A DNA stretch of 64,000 nucleotides from Siphonodentalium dalli (GCA_032622095.1 CP136061.1:86402324-86466323); one strand, 5' to 3'. Shown: positions 11,033 through 22,330, counted from the stretch's first letter. Made by a program: numbers and translations. The notes: generated from the letters alone by a model not told the origin.

Positions 11033-11392
11033 CCACTTTCTGTCATGTTGATTTATATATTCCACAATTGTAAACGAGATGTCTGTCCACAATGGTTAAC
11101 TGGTCTTTATATTGAATGCTTTTAGGTAAAAACACGTACATAGGCCTACAGAAACTATAGTTCAATGCTTACAGCTTTACGGCACCAACTTAATACGCGG
11201 CATCGATAAAAATCCCTCGGCACTTGGGAGAGTCAGTGCAGAAACAATCGTAATCGTTAACTTAAAACCGTTCTGCGTTCCCGGCCTGAGTCAGAAAATA
11301 TTTGGTACTGGTTATTGGTTACACTTGTTAAGCGTTAAATGCAACATGTGTCGTGTCCACGTGGAACCAACCCTCTGGTGTAGGTCAGAAGA
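11033..11392. repeat. dispersed repeat R1, copy 3, left part
   Basis: Left portion of an R1 copy, ending 'gtgtaggtcagaag'. The matching continuation 'gaacaattggtacgccatt' is found at 14972. The LINE between them therefore interrupts this copy; copy 1 near 3770 shows the unbroken junction. Confidence 0.75.
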
Positions 11393-11522
11393 CTTGGATA
11401 AATGGCATTCAGCAAATGACACTTGGCACTCTTCTCAAACTGAGAAAAGCCCCATTTGGTCTGCAGGCCATGCTCCAATCCAAAACAAGAAGAAGGAAAC
11501 TTCTTGCCTACCTTGGTCAGAA

Positions 11523-11573
11523 GGTCTCCTCCCCATCACCATTTCTTCTGATGTAGAAACCAACCCTGGCCCA
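11523..11573 (+). other. 2A-like ribosome-skipping peptide in the LINE
   Basis: Codons at 11550-11573 read DVETNPGP, an exact match to the 2A consensus D(V/I)ExNPG|P, preceded by LLPITISS. In known 2A sequences the ribosome fails to join G and P and releases the upstream peptide. 2A-like motifs near the N-terminus are known in several non-LTR elements of marine invertebrates. Here it would separate a short leader from the PHD-endonuclease-RT polyprotein. Confidence 0.8.
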
Positions 11574-11630
11574 GGATCAATTAATGGTCCTACACTTGAA
11601 CAAAATTCAAGTACCTGTACCGATATAGAC

Positions 11631-11800
11631 TACCCTTGTGGTAGCTGCAGCTTAGAAGTAAGTGATGAACAACCTGCACTTGAATGCGATGGATGCTCCC
11701 AGTGGTACCACATCGAGTGTCAAAATGTTAGTACCAACACCTACAATACTTTCCAAAACATGTATAGTCTGTGACGAGGAAAATTTCTCAACGTCCTCAT
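11631..11800 (+). pseudogene. PHD-finger segment of the LINE ORF
   Basis: Follows the 2A motif: C-G-S-C, then LECDGCSQWYHIEC, then after a one-base frame change C-I-V-C. The spacing of the first CxxC, the CDxC, the W.H..C and the last CxxC fits a PHD zinc finger, which is common near the start of CR1-like LINE proteins. The frame breaks at about 11755-11765. Confidence 0.7.
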
Positions 11801-13471
11801 CGTCGCTTGATCCATTTGTCTCTCACAATAGCTTTTCTGCGCTGAGCGACAACGAATCAGAAAAAAACAATTTTGAAACTGTTACATTGCCTATGGTTGA
11901 TATGCTACAACGAAAAACAACCGCTAGAAAACCAAAACTCAGCCGCAGGTCAAACACTTTGAAACTCTTGAATGTAAATTTCCGATCAGTTGTCAATAAG
12001 AAAGAGCAACTCCACACCATCTTAGACTCTCACAAACCAGACATCTTAGTGGGAACCGAAACCTGGCTCAAACCAAAAATATAAGATAGTGAAATCCTCC
12101 CAAAGTCTCTCGGATATACACTATTTAGGAAGGATAGGCTAGGGAAAAGGGGGTGGCGATGTCATGATTATAGTCAAGGACACACTAACAACAGAACAAC
12201 CACATTTCATGGAAAATATGGAATGTTAACTCCTGTGGATCAAGCTACAAATGAGAGCCTGTAAGTCACTGTATGTTGGGGGATACTACCGGCCTGAGGA
12301 AGGTGATCGTGCTAGCCTGGACCATTTCCAGCTATCTCTGGAAAAAGTCATGCAAAGAAATGCTCATATCTGGATTGCAGGTGAGCATTACCCAGTTTCC
12401 ACTGGAGTAAAGAACACATCCCAACTGTCAAACCAGGCTGTTCATATCCCCAGATATACAGAGACTTTCAGGATATTCTTGGGGATTTCTCGCTCACACA
12501 AATGGTTACTGATAACACAAGGAATAACAACATACTTGATCTCATCTTCACTAACAATCTCGAACTAATCAATAGCACAAGCACATATTCCGGCATATCA
12601 GATCATTAGTTTGACTCCTTAGTTGCAAATTTAAACCCAGTCAGGAACAAACAAAAACACAGGATTATTCACCTCTATAATAAAGCAGACTGGGAAAACT
12701 TCAGGCTTTTTACTGCAACAGAACTTTGTTCCATATATCGAAGTCATAGCAAATATGTTGAAGACATTTGGACAATATTGAAAACAACATTAGAGAAAGG
12801 CATCTCAAAATTTGTCCCCACAAAAATGATCACACCAAGGAGATCACTACCATGGATCACATCAGGGATAAAAAGACTTATACATTGGCGCGACAGAGCA
12901 TACCGACAAATGAAAAAGACCTCAAATAACCATCTAAAACAGAAACACCGAAGTCTTAAAATGCTGGTCAAAAAGAAACTGAAACTGGCACATGAAACCT
13001 ATGTTGAAAACATCCTTGAAATTGACAAAAATATCCATGCAGACCACAATGAAAGAAATTACAAGTCAGTCACCAAAAAGCTGTTCTCTTACATTAAAAG
13101 CACACAACAATCTCAAACAATAAACTCCATCAATGACCCAACCACTGGCACTCTGAAAAACTCAAATGCCGAAATAGCCCAGGTGCTAAACAATCAATTT
13201 CAGTCAGTCTTTTCCCCAATAAACCCCCTTACACTGTCACAACATTGCCTGACGACCTTACGGAATAATACACCTGATAACTATATCCAGTCAAATAGCC
13301 ATGGCTATCCGACCACCAAGGAAATTAAAGTAAACGAATCTGGTGTCCTTAAACAACTATCTGACCTCAAAACCAACAAAGCTGCCGGACCAGATAACCT
13401 TAATCCTGCCATTCTGACCCAAATGCGTTACGAAATAGCTCCAGCCCTCACAGTACTCATCCAGAAAACCG

Positions 13472-14293
13472 TTGGCACTGGGACATTATCAAATGACTGG
13501 ACAAAATGTAGTTCCAATATTTAAAAAGGGAGATAAAACCGACCCCTCAAACTACAGGCCAATCACCTTAACATGTATCATGTGTAAGATTGCAGAGCAT
13601 ATAATTGCATCTCATATAAGTACACACTTCAAAACCCATAACATCCTGTATGACTTACAACATGGCTTTCGTGAACGCCGGTCCTGCGAAACACAACTAG
13701 TACAACTTATTGACAAAGTTTTTGATAAAGTCAACCACATAAAGCTACTCTACAAATTAAATGAACCGGCATCTTAAAATGGATTAGATCCTTCATATAT
13801 GGCCGCAGACAAGTAGTTGTTCTGGAAGGGGAAACATCAGCTTCAGTCCCTATCACCTCAGGGGTGCCCCAGGGATATATCCTGGGCCCCTACTGTTTCT
13901 ACTGTATATTAATGACCCCCCCCCCCCTGACGAATTAATATCACAAACCAGACTTTTTGCAGATGACACAGCTATATATATAACCATCAAAAGCCCCTCA
14001 GATCAGCCATATATATAACCATCAAAAGCCACTCAGATCACAACACTCTACAAACCGATCTAATTAAATTGGAGGAATGGGAAAGAAAATGGGACATGTC
14101 GTTCAATCCGGGAAAATGCCAAGTGGCTCGCAAGAAAAACCCAGTTTACCATCAATACATCTTGCATGGGCAAATCTTGCAACATAACAGCACAGCCGGC
14201 TATCTCGGGGTTGACCTAACCACAAACATGTCATTCAACGAACATATAAATAAAATAACATCAAGTGCAAACCAAACTCTTGGATTCCTGTAA
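13472..14293 (+). pseudogene. reverse transcriptase core of the LINE
   Basis: Three frame-shifted pieces carry RT motifs in order: FKKGDKTDPSNYRPITL, HGFRERRSCETQLVQL, GVPQGYILGPLLFLLYIND, LFADDTAIYI (the catalytic ADD) and GYLGVDL. A poly-C run at about 13918-13927 (PPPP in the protein) lies in the segment before the catalytic motif, and a short duplication follows it at 13970-14035. Confidence 0.8.
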
Positions 14294-14971
14294 AGAAATA
14301 TAAAAACAAAAAATGAAGTTATTCGCAAAATAGCATATCAAGCTGTGGTACGGCCTAAATTAGAAATGCAGCAAGCGCATGGTCACCTTACACAGCCACA
14401 AATATTATAGAAATTGAAAAAGTTCAGAACAGGGCTGAACGGTGGATAACAAATCAATATTCAAGATATGCAAGTGTTTCGGCTATGACTTCTGATCTAA
14501 ATTTAAAATCACTGGAGGCCAGAAGAACTATATCACGGCTGTGTCTCTTCCAAAAAACCATCCAAAACCATGTGGAAATTCAAATTCCAACATATCTTGA
14601 AAAGCCCGCAAGAAAAACTCGATTCCACCATCAGGAAACATTCAGACGCATTCATACAGGCCCAAATTACTTCAGATGTTCCTTCTTCCCTGCCACTTCA
14701 ATTCTCTGCAATAATCTAAACCCTGACCTGGTCACACTCTCAGACCCTGACATGTTCAGAAAGGGTGTGTACCAGCATATCAAATAATTGGCTCCAATTA
14801 TCATTCTTTTAACCTAGTGTTTTTATCTCTATTCTGTAACATAAAACCTATAAACCTTATTCTCCTATCTCACTGTCATCTCCTTTCTGAACAAACGCTA
14901 CCTCTATTCTGCACAGACGCGCACTGGATATAATACCCGATAAGGGGGTCTCCAGTAACGATAGATAGAAC

Positions 14972-15085
14972 GAACAATTGGTACGCCATTAAGTGAAGAC
15001 GACCAGTAATCGATGGAACAACACAGAATGCAGACGAAAGATATATGTATTCCCTTCGGACCGAAACCACGTGTTACTACAACAG
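14972..15085. repeat. dispersed repeat R1, copy 3, right part
   Basis: Continues the R1 copy broken by the LINE: 'aacaattggtacgccattaa', then 'gacgaccagtaatcgatgga', ending 'accgaaaccacgtgttact' as in copy 1 near 3890. Confidence 0.75.
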
Positions 15086-15990
15086 AAAGCCAAACGCTAA
15101 ACAAAGATACAAAATAACCTCTTCTGTCCCTCCATTTCTTCGGGAAACACACTCCTTCGTGGGGGCCTGGGACTCGCTTGTCCTTCAACTGTTTGGTTAA
15201 ATAAGCAAATCAAGACAGGACGTCAACGACCTGGGTATCTGGGTTCTTTTTTCAACATTAATCACCACTGTCTAGAAAATCAGTTGTAAAAGTAAAGTTC
15301 TCAGCATACCTACTATGTCATGGCTTCGGGTTGCGACCATTCTGATAGCCATTTCATGGCCGCAATTGTATTATTCTGACCGTGTCCCTATATTCGCTCT
15401 CGTACTCATATTTCACATAAACTGGCATGACTGCGCAATGCACAAGAATAGACTAGACAAAAAAGCAAAATGTGACCAGTTCGTTGAAAACCAGTGTTGG
15501 GGTGGGGTTATATATGTTTTCAAAAAACACACTGCATTATCTAGAATATGAACCCAAGTAGGATATGCACTCAGTCTACCATCTGAAATCATGAATGTCT
15601 GCTAGAAAATAAATAAAACATTTTTCATTTCATATTTGAGTTTTTGGCAGATTTATTTTTTTTAGGAATAAATCACCATAAACTACATAATGTCTGAAAA
15701 GATTAATCAGTTTTGAATATTTTTCAAAACGTGGTTGAATAATATGTACGGGTAATGGTTCTAATGAGATGGAAGGGGGCTATATGAACTCGAAGAAATG
15801 TTTGACTACTTTACGGACACCTCAATTGTTGACCAATCAAATTGATCAGTATGTTTGAGTGTGATATGTCATTTAGATTGAGAGGGGATCGATGGATATA
15901 AATGTTTATTTGCGTTTAAGAGCAAATCATTTGCGATTAAATGTGGATTATCACCCGAATTTTATTGAGTAATTTCGTCAAAACTAAACG
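15086..15990. other. intergenic, no gene seen
   Basis: Short frames only, none with recognisable content. A T-rich stretch lies at 15640-15665. The right limit is the TTAA at 15991-15994 where a MITE has inserted. Confidence 0.4.
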
Positions 15991-15994
15991 TTAA

Positions 15995-17029
15995 AGATGG
16001 ATTATCTCTTTAAATAACAAATTTTAAATAGTTGCGTGGGTATAAAATAATAGATATGAACCGAAGACCCCTGTCCGGAAAAGCTTAATTAATATTGATT
16101 TTATTTCGATTATTAAATCGGGACCGTTTATTTGTCTATTTTTAGAACAAACCATTCGGATGATACCATATTGCGATATATAGCACTGGGCTGTTCCTAT
16201 GGCTACGCACCGAAATTTAAATGTCCCAGATTGATTGTTTGTATTGTTTTGTTCCACATATATAAGCGATGAGTATAATTAACGTTTATTTTTGACAAAA
16301 GTGTACAGTAAAATTTCTGGTCTCTGTTAACAGTAACCACTATTGTTCGTTAGCTGAACAAACATACCTTTTTAGACCAGAAAATATTCGAAATAAAATT
16401 AATATTAAAGGTGGATTATCTCTTTGTAAACATGTAATATACAGTTACCGGGGTATAAAATATTAGATTCGAATCGAAGACTCCTGTCCGGAAATGCTTC
16501 TATCGATTAATATTAATTTTATTTCGAATATTTTCTGGTCTAAAAAGGTGTGTTTGTTCAGCTAACGAACAATATTGGTTACTGTTAACAGAGACCAGAA
16601 ATTATATTGTGCAATTTTGTCACAAATAAACGTTAATTATACTCATTATCGCTTATATCAGTGGAACAAAACAGTACAAACAACCAATCTGTGACATTTG
16701 ACATTCGTTGCGTAGCCATAGGAACAGCCCAGTGCTCTATATCGCAATCCGGTCTCATCCGAATGGTCGGTTCTAAAAATAGTAACATAAATGGGCCCGA
16801 TTTAATATTCGAAATAAAATCAATATTAATTGATAGAAGCTTTTCCGGACATAGGACTTCAGTTCATATCTATTATTTTATACCCACGCAACTATTTAAA
16901 ATTTGTTATTTAAAGAGATAATCCATCTTTAATCGATAGAAGCATTTCCGGACAGGAGTCTTCGATTCAAATCTAATATGTTTACCCCAGTAACGATATA
17001 ACACATGTTTACATAGAGATAATCCACCT
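15995..17029. mobile_element. TTAA MITE family 1, outer copy split by an inner copy
   Basis: Flanked by TTAA at 15991-15994 and 17030-17033. Ends are AGATGGATTATCTCTTT and its complement ...AGATAATCCACCT. The arms are inverted repeats of roughly 130 bp, imperfect, sharing 'gtccggaaa.gcttctatc' and 'attttatttcgaatatt'. The copy is interrupted after 16408 by a second family member (16409-16928). Removing that insert with one TTAA restores a normal element of about 515 bp. Non-autonomous: no transposase. Confidence 0.9.
16409..16928. mobile_element. TTAA MITE family 1, inner copy, inverted
   Basis: A 520-bp complete copy in the opposite orientation, beginning AGGTGGATTATCTCTTTG and ending ...AGATAATCCATCT, flanked by TTAA at 16405-16408 and 16929-16932. 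It sits in the 'aatattaa' of the right arm of the outer copy. Confidence 0.9.
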
Positions 17030-17033
17030 TTAA

Positions 17034-17185
17034 TTGGACTCACTATCGGTTATAACCATGGAACAAAACAATACAATCAATCTGGGACATTGACGTAGCT
17101 ATAGGAACAGCCTAATGCTCTCAATCGATATATGGTATCACCCGAATGGTCTGTTCTAAAAATAAACAAATAAAGTAGGACACCT
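17034..17185. repeat. TTAA MITE family 1, internal fragment
   Basis: Inverted match to the family's central region ('ggaacaaaacaatacaa', 'cccgaatggtctgttctaaa') without ends. It directly adjoins the outer copy, so it is an older, truncated member. Confidence 0.7.
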
Positions 17186-17552
17186 ATCGTAATCAGTGTG
17201 TCCGATGTGTGATGGGCTACACCTTTACCTTACCTTTACCTTCTCTGTACATCCCTCCTGTATCAGGAGAACCGTCCTTATGGGCGGACGTAACCACGTC
17301 TTCTTGAGCACATAGGTTTGATATGTGTATACATGTATATATTCAGTCTGCAATAAGTATAGTTATCTACAAGTAGTGTCAAGTCTAACTTGTGGCTGTC
17401 ACTGGCTGCCGGGGTCCACAGGCGGAGCTCTTAGACCAGTTTTCTTCTTGGACAGGATACGGAGACGAGCATGGTGTAGTTGGTAACACAAACCTCTGGC
17501 GATGGATTCAATTTTCAGCATGCAGTACTTTGGGATATCGAATGCTGAGCAG

Positions 17553-18857
17553 TCAAGTATTAGTTTCAAGAGGTAATGGTTTTGTATATTGGGGTTCAAT
17601 CCAGCTTGGTTCAGAGTTTATTTTATGGCTGTTATGAAGCGGCTTCTTACAGCATGGAGACTCACAGGTTTCAATGAAGTGAAGTATGTCCTCAGGTTCT
17701 TTGTTGCAGAGTTGACAGATGTCAGTAGTAGTAGATTCAAATTTAGCTTTTTGTCTTTGTAAAATATATGTGCCTGTTGACATTTTCATTTTATGTGCTG
17801 CCATAGTTGTGGCGAACGGTTCGGATCCGCAAGCTTCCCAGATTTGGTGTACATGGCCAGGAGTAGTGTCTTGTAGATTCAATTGTGTTAGGGTCGATTT
17901 ATCCATGGCTTCCCGTTTAAGGCTCCCCAACCAGTGTTTTTCTATAGCTGTGTCCACCATGTTCTTCCAGAGACGTTTCGGTGGTGGGAAGGCTACCAGA
18001 TCATGAGTAGATGGCAGGTCATATAGTTCGGTAAGGCGGGTGACTTTTGTGAACCAGCTGTTTGATGTGCCGCCTTTGGTCGCAAGTTGTCTGGCAGCAA
18101 GCTGACATTCCACAGAGCCTTCGTTACGAACAATATTACCATATGTTTTAAGCGTCCTTTTATGGATTTCTCCTTCTATCGGTATAAGACCCAGCATAAG
18201 CAGAGATGCACAGTTAGCTGTTCTTGTTGGAAGATGTTGTAGGCGTTTGGCAGTCTGTGTATAGAAAGTTTCCAATTGTTGCATATCCTTTTTGTTTAGA
18301 TTTATTACGTCTAGGCCGTACAGTAATCGAGGGAGAATGTAGCAGCGTAAGAGGTGTGCCGAAACTTTTGGATTGAGACCATTCATGCCGTGAAAACCAG
18401 CACCTAGGAGGGCATATGAGCATCGTCTAGCTGCGGAAATGCGTTCTTGTGCCACCAGGCTTGTGCCATGCTTAGATGAACCGTCACGTATGATGCCGAG
18501 GTGAGTAGCCTTGGTCACGGTCTGCATTCGGTGGTTGCTTAGAGTCCAAGTATGTCCAGGGTCCCTTCTGCTGATAGACAGGATACACGATTTCTGCTCG
18601 CTGATAAGGTATCGTAGACGGTTGGCATAGTCCATTAGGATGTTAAGCATGACTTGTAGTTCGTTGGGGTCATGTGAAACGAGGGTAACATCATCAGCAA
18701 CAGTAGGTGTACAGCAGAAGACTGAGCCAATTCGCGATCCAAGACTGTTTTCGTCATATTGGGTCAGCAGACCATTAACAAAGACCTTATATGCAGACGG
18801 TGACCATACGCCCCCTTGTCGGACACCTTGGCGTTCCATAAATTGTTGTGATTTCAT
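17553..18857 (-). pseudogene. RT palm/thumb and zinc-knuckle part of the LINE
   Basis: A 434-codon frame with QGVRQGGVWSP, the catalytic TVADDVTLVSHDPNEL, a long helical thumb/connector region, and the terminal CxxC...H...C knuckle. The stop at 17553 is probably the authentic end of the ORF. Upstream the frame is broken at about 18860 relative to the next piece. Confidence 0.8.
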
Positions 18858-18868
18858 TCCATTTCAAT

Positions 18869-19858
18869 TCACAGTGGAGTATAGGTTTGAGTACCAGTCC
18901 TTAAAGAGGAGCCAGTTATCTCCGGATATTCTGCTTTGTAGAGTTCTCTTAGAAGACCGGGGTGCCAGACTACATCAAAGGCTTTTTTAGCATCCATAAA
19001 CGCTATATATAGTGGCTTCTTCTGCTCCTTAGCCTCATTTATTAGCTCAGTTATTATGAGAGCAGCAGCGATCAGTGATTCCCCCTTGGTAAACCCTTTC
19101 TGGAGGGGTGATTGTAGTGTTTTTACTGCATTGTTGTTTCTCAGTAGGTGAAGCTTCTCGACGGTCTTTCCAATTGTGTTGGTTATCGTTATTTTCCTGT
19201 ATGAGTTTGGGTCATCTTTCGGTTTGCCACCTTTCTTATATATAGGACATACTGATCCGCCCTTCATGCAGTCTGGAATCTTGGCTTCTTGAAAGATTCT
19301 GTTGATAATGTTGCAGAGGTATGATATTAAGTTTTCTCCTCCAAACTTCAAGTGTTCCATGGTGATGCCATCTTCATCTGGAGTTTTACCGGATTTGAAA
19401 GATTTAATACATTGCAATAGCTCGTCTGGGTTTGTTGGGTGAATGCTTTCCCGATTTTCCATAAGGGTCTGTCTTAGGAATTCTATGTCTGTTTCCACAA
19501 GTTGTTTGTAAGGTTCGTTAAAGTTGCTTGATTCAAGTGGTGTTGATAGCTCTTCAAAGTAGGAGGCCCAACCATTAGTTATCTCTTCATTGGTTTTGAG
19601 GACATTCAGGAGGGTTGTACCACTGGCTTTAGGGTCACTTTGAGCTCTGATAATGCGATAGAAGGCTTTGACATCTGTGCCCCTTAGTTCCATGATCTCT
19701 ATGAGCTTATTTGATCTAGCACGGGCGTGTTGTTTCCTGATGAGGCTGCGTAGATGTTTTTTCTTCAGCTTGAGGTTGATGCATATGTGATTTTTAATAT
19801 CAGGTCTTCCAGCTCTCTTCCGTTCCCAAAAGGCATGCTTGGCATCCTTAACTGCCAT
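18869..19858 (-). pseudogene. RT fingers part of the LINE
   Basis: A 329-codon frame beginning in a basic linker (KDAKHAFWERKRAGRP). It continues through the RT finger motifs to FMDAKKAFDVVWHPGLLREL, where it goes out of frame relative to the downstream part. Confidence 0.8.
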
Positions 19859-20160
19859 AGTAATGTCAGGTGACCAGATTATTTTCCTTTTAGGTTTACG
19901 GTTTACTGTCCCACTGTTTGTGTGCGGATTCGTTCAGAACTTTTGTAAGAGTTGTGACCAGTACTTCGGTTGTAGCGTCTTCTGTGTTTAAGTCGGCGGT
20001 GTTGGCCAGTGCTTCGGTGATGGCATTGCAGTATAGGTCTTTATTTATTTTGTTCCAGTTGATTCTTTTCCTGCCCTGTATTATTTGGTGGGTATATGAA
20101 TATTCTTGTGTGTGGTCAAGGGTGTGGGTCTTAGGCCCCCAAAATAGAATCAATTTCCTG

Positions 20161-20410
20161 TTTTATTTTAGTTTTCAACGATAAAATTTTATTCTTTTAA
20201 CAAAGTCATCGGTGCATTTGTATCAACTTCACGCACATTCGCGGATCATTTTAAGTCCAGTTATCCCTCTATAACTTTAAAATTTAAAGTGTGGAAAGTA
20301 AAAAAATCTTGAGTTTGTAGTTTTTATTTTATTTTTGGCAGTCATCTTGGATATTGATGACAAATCACCTGTAATGACTATCTTGTGTGTAGTTAAGTAT
20401 CTTGGCCGAG
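20161..20410. other. short intergenic stretch
   Basis: Between the truncated LINE 5' boundary and remnants of zinc-finger sequence. Nothing is supported here. Confidence 0.4.
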
Positions 20411-21049
20411 TAACTGATTTCACATAATCATACGAGCGATCGCCGATATGGATTTATACCTACCAGACATACGAAACTTATTGTTCATCAGTACCCCTGT
20501 TGTAGTAAACGGTTCCTCGCATATATCGCACTGATATGACTAAATCATTGTTGTGAGTTATATTATAGGCAAGCATATCGCACGGCACAATAATTTTTTA
20601 CATATATTTCTTCACATATACACTCTCCTGGCACGGTGGTTGGTTGTTCACATATATCACAATGACAATGTCGATCGCCGTTGTGGATTCTCTTGCGTTT
20701 GGTCAATTTGCCAAATATCGTGAATGATGTCCCACAAATGTCGCAACGATACGGTCGATCTCGGAGAGTGTAGGGGAGATCACTCTATGAATATGAGCGA
20801 TTGTCGGAGTGTTGAAGGGGAGATCACTCTATTGATACGCGGTCGATCGTCGGAATGGTGATGGGGATATCACTCTATCGATACGGTCGATCGCCAGAGT
20901 TAACTCACTTCTGTCTCGTCATGTCGCTTGAATCAGTGATCTATTTCTCGCATATATTGCTCTAATACGGGCGACCATCTTTGTGAATACTATTATACGT
21001 GTAGTTAATCTGGTGATCAAACGAATGATTTTCCACAAATATAACATTG
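20410..21049 (-). pseudogene. decayed zinc fingers downstream of array 2
   Basis: Reads on the minus strand as fragments of C2H2 units, for example 'tcgcatatatcgcactgatatg' like the repeated finger core and 'ggtcgatcgcc' like the linker, but with stops and frame changes. It includes a short minisatellite. The same layout occurs downstream of array 3 (36059-36622). Confidence 0.65.
20766..20905. repeat. 44-bp minisatellite derived from finger linkers
   Basis: Three units at about 20778, 20822 and 20866 around 'ggggagatcactctat..atac', each ending in a complement of the HSGDR linker ('cgatcgtcgga.tg'). Same unit and period as 36130-36360. Confidence 0.75.
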
Positions 21050-22009
21050 CTACTGGAAATTGGCTGTGTGGATTCTCTTGTGTGTCATCAGTTTTCTATA
21101 TGTAATGAATGATTGTTTACATATATCGCAATGATACGGTCGATTACCGGTGTGGATTCTCATGTGTGCGTTCAAATTGTCGGACTCGGTAAATGATTTT
21201 TCACATAAATCGCACTTATACAGTCGCTCTGCGGTGTGAATTTGTGTATGACGTTTTAAATCATTTGATCGAGTGAATGCTTTCCCGCATATATCGCACT
21301 GATATGGTCGATCGCCGGTGTGAATTTGTGTATGACGTTTTAAATCATTTGATCGAGTGAATGCTTTCCCGCATGTATCGCACTGATACGGTCGATTGCC
21401 GGTGTGAACTCTCGTATGTATCGTCAATTTGCTCGATGTAATGAATGAGTGTTCACATATATCGCACTGATACGGTCGGTCGCCGGTGTGAATCCTTTTA
21501 TGACAGTTTAAGTCATGTAATCGAGTGAATGCTTTCTCACACATATTGCACTGATACGGTTGATCGCCGGTGTGAATTTGTGTATGACGTTTTAAATCAT
21601 TTGATCGAGGGAATGCTTTCCCGCATATATCGCACTGATACGGTCGATCACCGGAGTGAATTTTCTTGTGTGTGGTCAAATGTCCTACCACGTTAAAACC
21701 ATTCCCACATATATCGCACTGATACGGTCGACCGCCGGTGTGAACTTTCGTATGTCTCGTCAACTTGCTTGATGTAATGAACGATTTTTCACATATATCA
21801 CACTGATACGGTCGCTCTCCAGTGTGAATTTGTGCATGACGTTTTAAATCATTTGATCGAGTGAATGCTTTCCCGCAGATATCGCACTGATACGGTCGAT
21901 CGCCAGTGTGAACTCTCGTATGTATCGTCAGTTTGCTCGATGTAATGAATGATTTTTCACATATTTCACACGGATATGGATACGATTTAACTCCTTTATG
22001 TGTTGTCAT
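21050..22009 (-). CDS. C2H2 zinc-finger array 2 (11 fingers)
   Basis: A 319-codon frame with 11 tandem C2H2 fingers, linkers HTGDRPYQCDIC. The frame begins MTTHKGVKSYPYPCEIC and ends HTANFQ. Two finger types alternate: ITSSKLTIHTRVH (positions 1, 3, 7) and TRSNDLKRHTQIH (2, 5, 8, 9). Neighbouring fingers share DNA-contact residues, which is a sign of recent internal duplication. Upstream (22010-22330) and downstream (20410-21049) are further damaged fingers, so this is either one exon or the surviving core of a longer gene. It probably binds DNA through its fingers; no KRAB, BTB or other effector is present. Confidence 0.8.
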   Translation of the reverse strand: MTTHKGVKSYPYPCEICEKSFITSSKLTIHTRVHTGDRPYQCDICGKAFTRSNDLKRHAQIHTGERPYQCDICEKSFITSSKLTRHTKVHTGGRPYQCDICGNGFNVVGHLTTHKKIHSGDRPYQCDICGKAFPRSNDLKRHTQIHTGDQPYQCNMCEKAFTRLHDLNCHKRIHTGDRPYQCDICEHSFITSSKLTIHTRVHTGNRPYQCDTCGKAFTRSNDLKRHTQIHTGDRPYQCDICGKAFTRSNDLKRHTQIHTAERLYKCDLCEKSFTESDNLNAHMRIHTGNRPYHCDICKQSFITYRKLMTHKRIHTANFQ

Positions 22010-22330
22010 GTTGCCTGATTATATTAATACTTGTTCGCCTATACAAGTACCGGTATCACACTCAGTATGAATCCGTTTGGTAGTCAAATTGTTCGACCCA
22101 ATGAATGCCTTTCCACAAATATCACATTGGTACGGACAATCATCTGTGTTGGTTGTCTTGTGTGCGGTCAAATCACCCGGCATGGTGAATGATTTCTCAC
22201 AAAAATAACACGGTTGATTTCCAGAGTGAATTCGCCAGATTACCTGATCGCTTGAATGTTTCCCACGTTATATCACACTGGTACTACCGTTCGCCGGGAG
22301 AATCCTCTTGTGTACAGATCAGACAGGATG
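22010..22330 (-). pseudogene. decayed zinc fingers upstream of array 2
   Basis: Minus-strand fragments such as 'ccacaaatatcacattggtac' and 'tttctcacaaaaataacacgg' keep the CxxC and linker outlines of two to four fingers, but the frame is lost. The same remnants lie upstream of array 3 (37763-37960). Confidence 0.6.

Larger units (their letters stand above)
11393..14971 (+). mobile_element. CR1/jockey-group LINE, inactive, about 3.6 kb
   Basis: Open segments in changing frames read in order: a 2A-like peptide, a PHD finger, an AP-type endonuclease (LNVNFRSVVNKKEQL, ILVGTETWLKP, YVGGYYRPEEGD), and a reverse transcriptase (NKAAGPDNLNP, FKKGDKTDPSNYRPITL, HGFRERRSCETQLVQL, VPQGYILGPLLFLLYIND, LFADDTAIYI, GYLGVDLT). 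A C-terminal tail follows. At least six frameshifts or stops make it dead. Limits come from comparison with unoccupied repeat R1. Short AGAA-type flanks could be a degraded duplication. No poly(A) tail is seen. Exact clade within the CR1/L2/jockey group was not decided. Confidence 0.85.
17215..20160 (-). mobile_element. non-LTR retrotransposon, 5'-truncated, inactive
   Basis: Minus-strand frames 20153-19896, 19858-18869 and 18857-17553 read as the linker, reverse transcriptase and C-terminal part of a LINE; the endonuclease is missing, so the element is 5'-truncated. Motifs: SGKTPDEDGITMEHLKFG, VCPIYKKGGKPKDDPNSYRK, PLQKGFTKGES, YIAFMDAKKAFDVVWH, RQGVRQGGVWSPSAYKVF, TVADDVTLVS (catalytic ADD), and a terminal zinc knuckle CQLCNKEPEDILHFIETC. 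The 3' end on the minus strand carries repeats of AAGGTA, seen on plus as 'ctttaccttacctttacc' at 17222-17240. Frame changes near 18860 and 19880 disable it. Clade not assigned. Confidence 0.85.
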
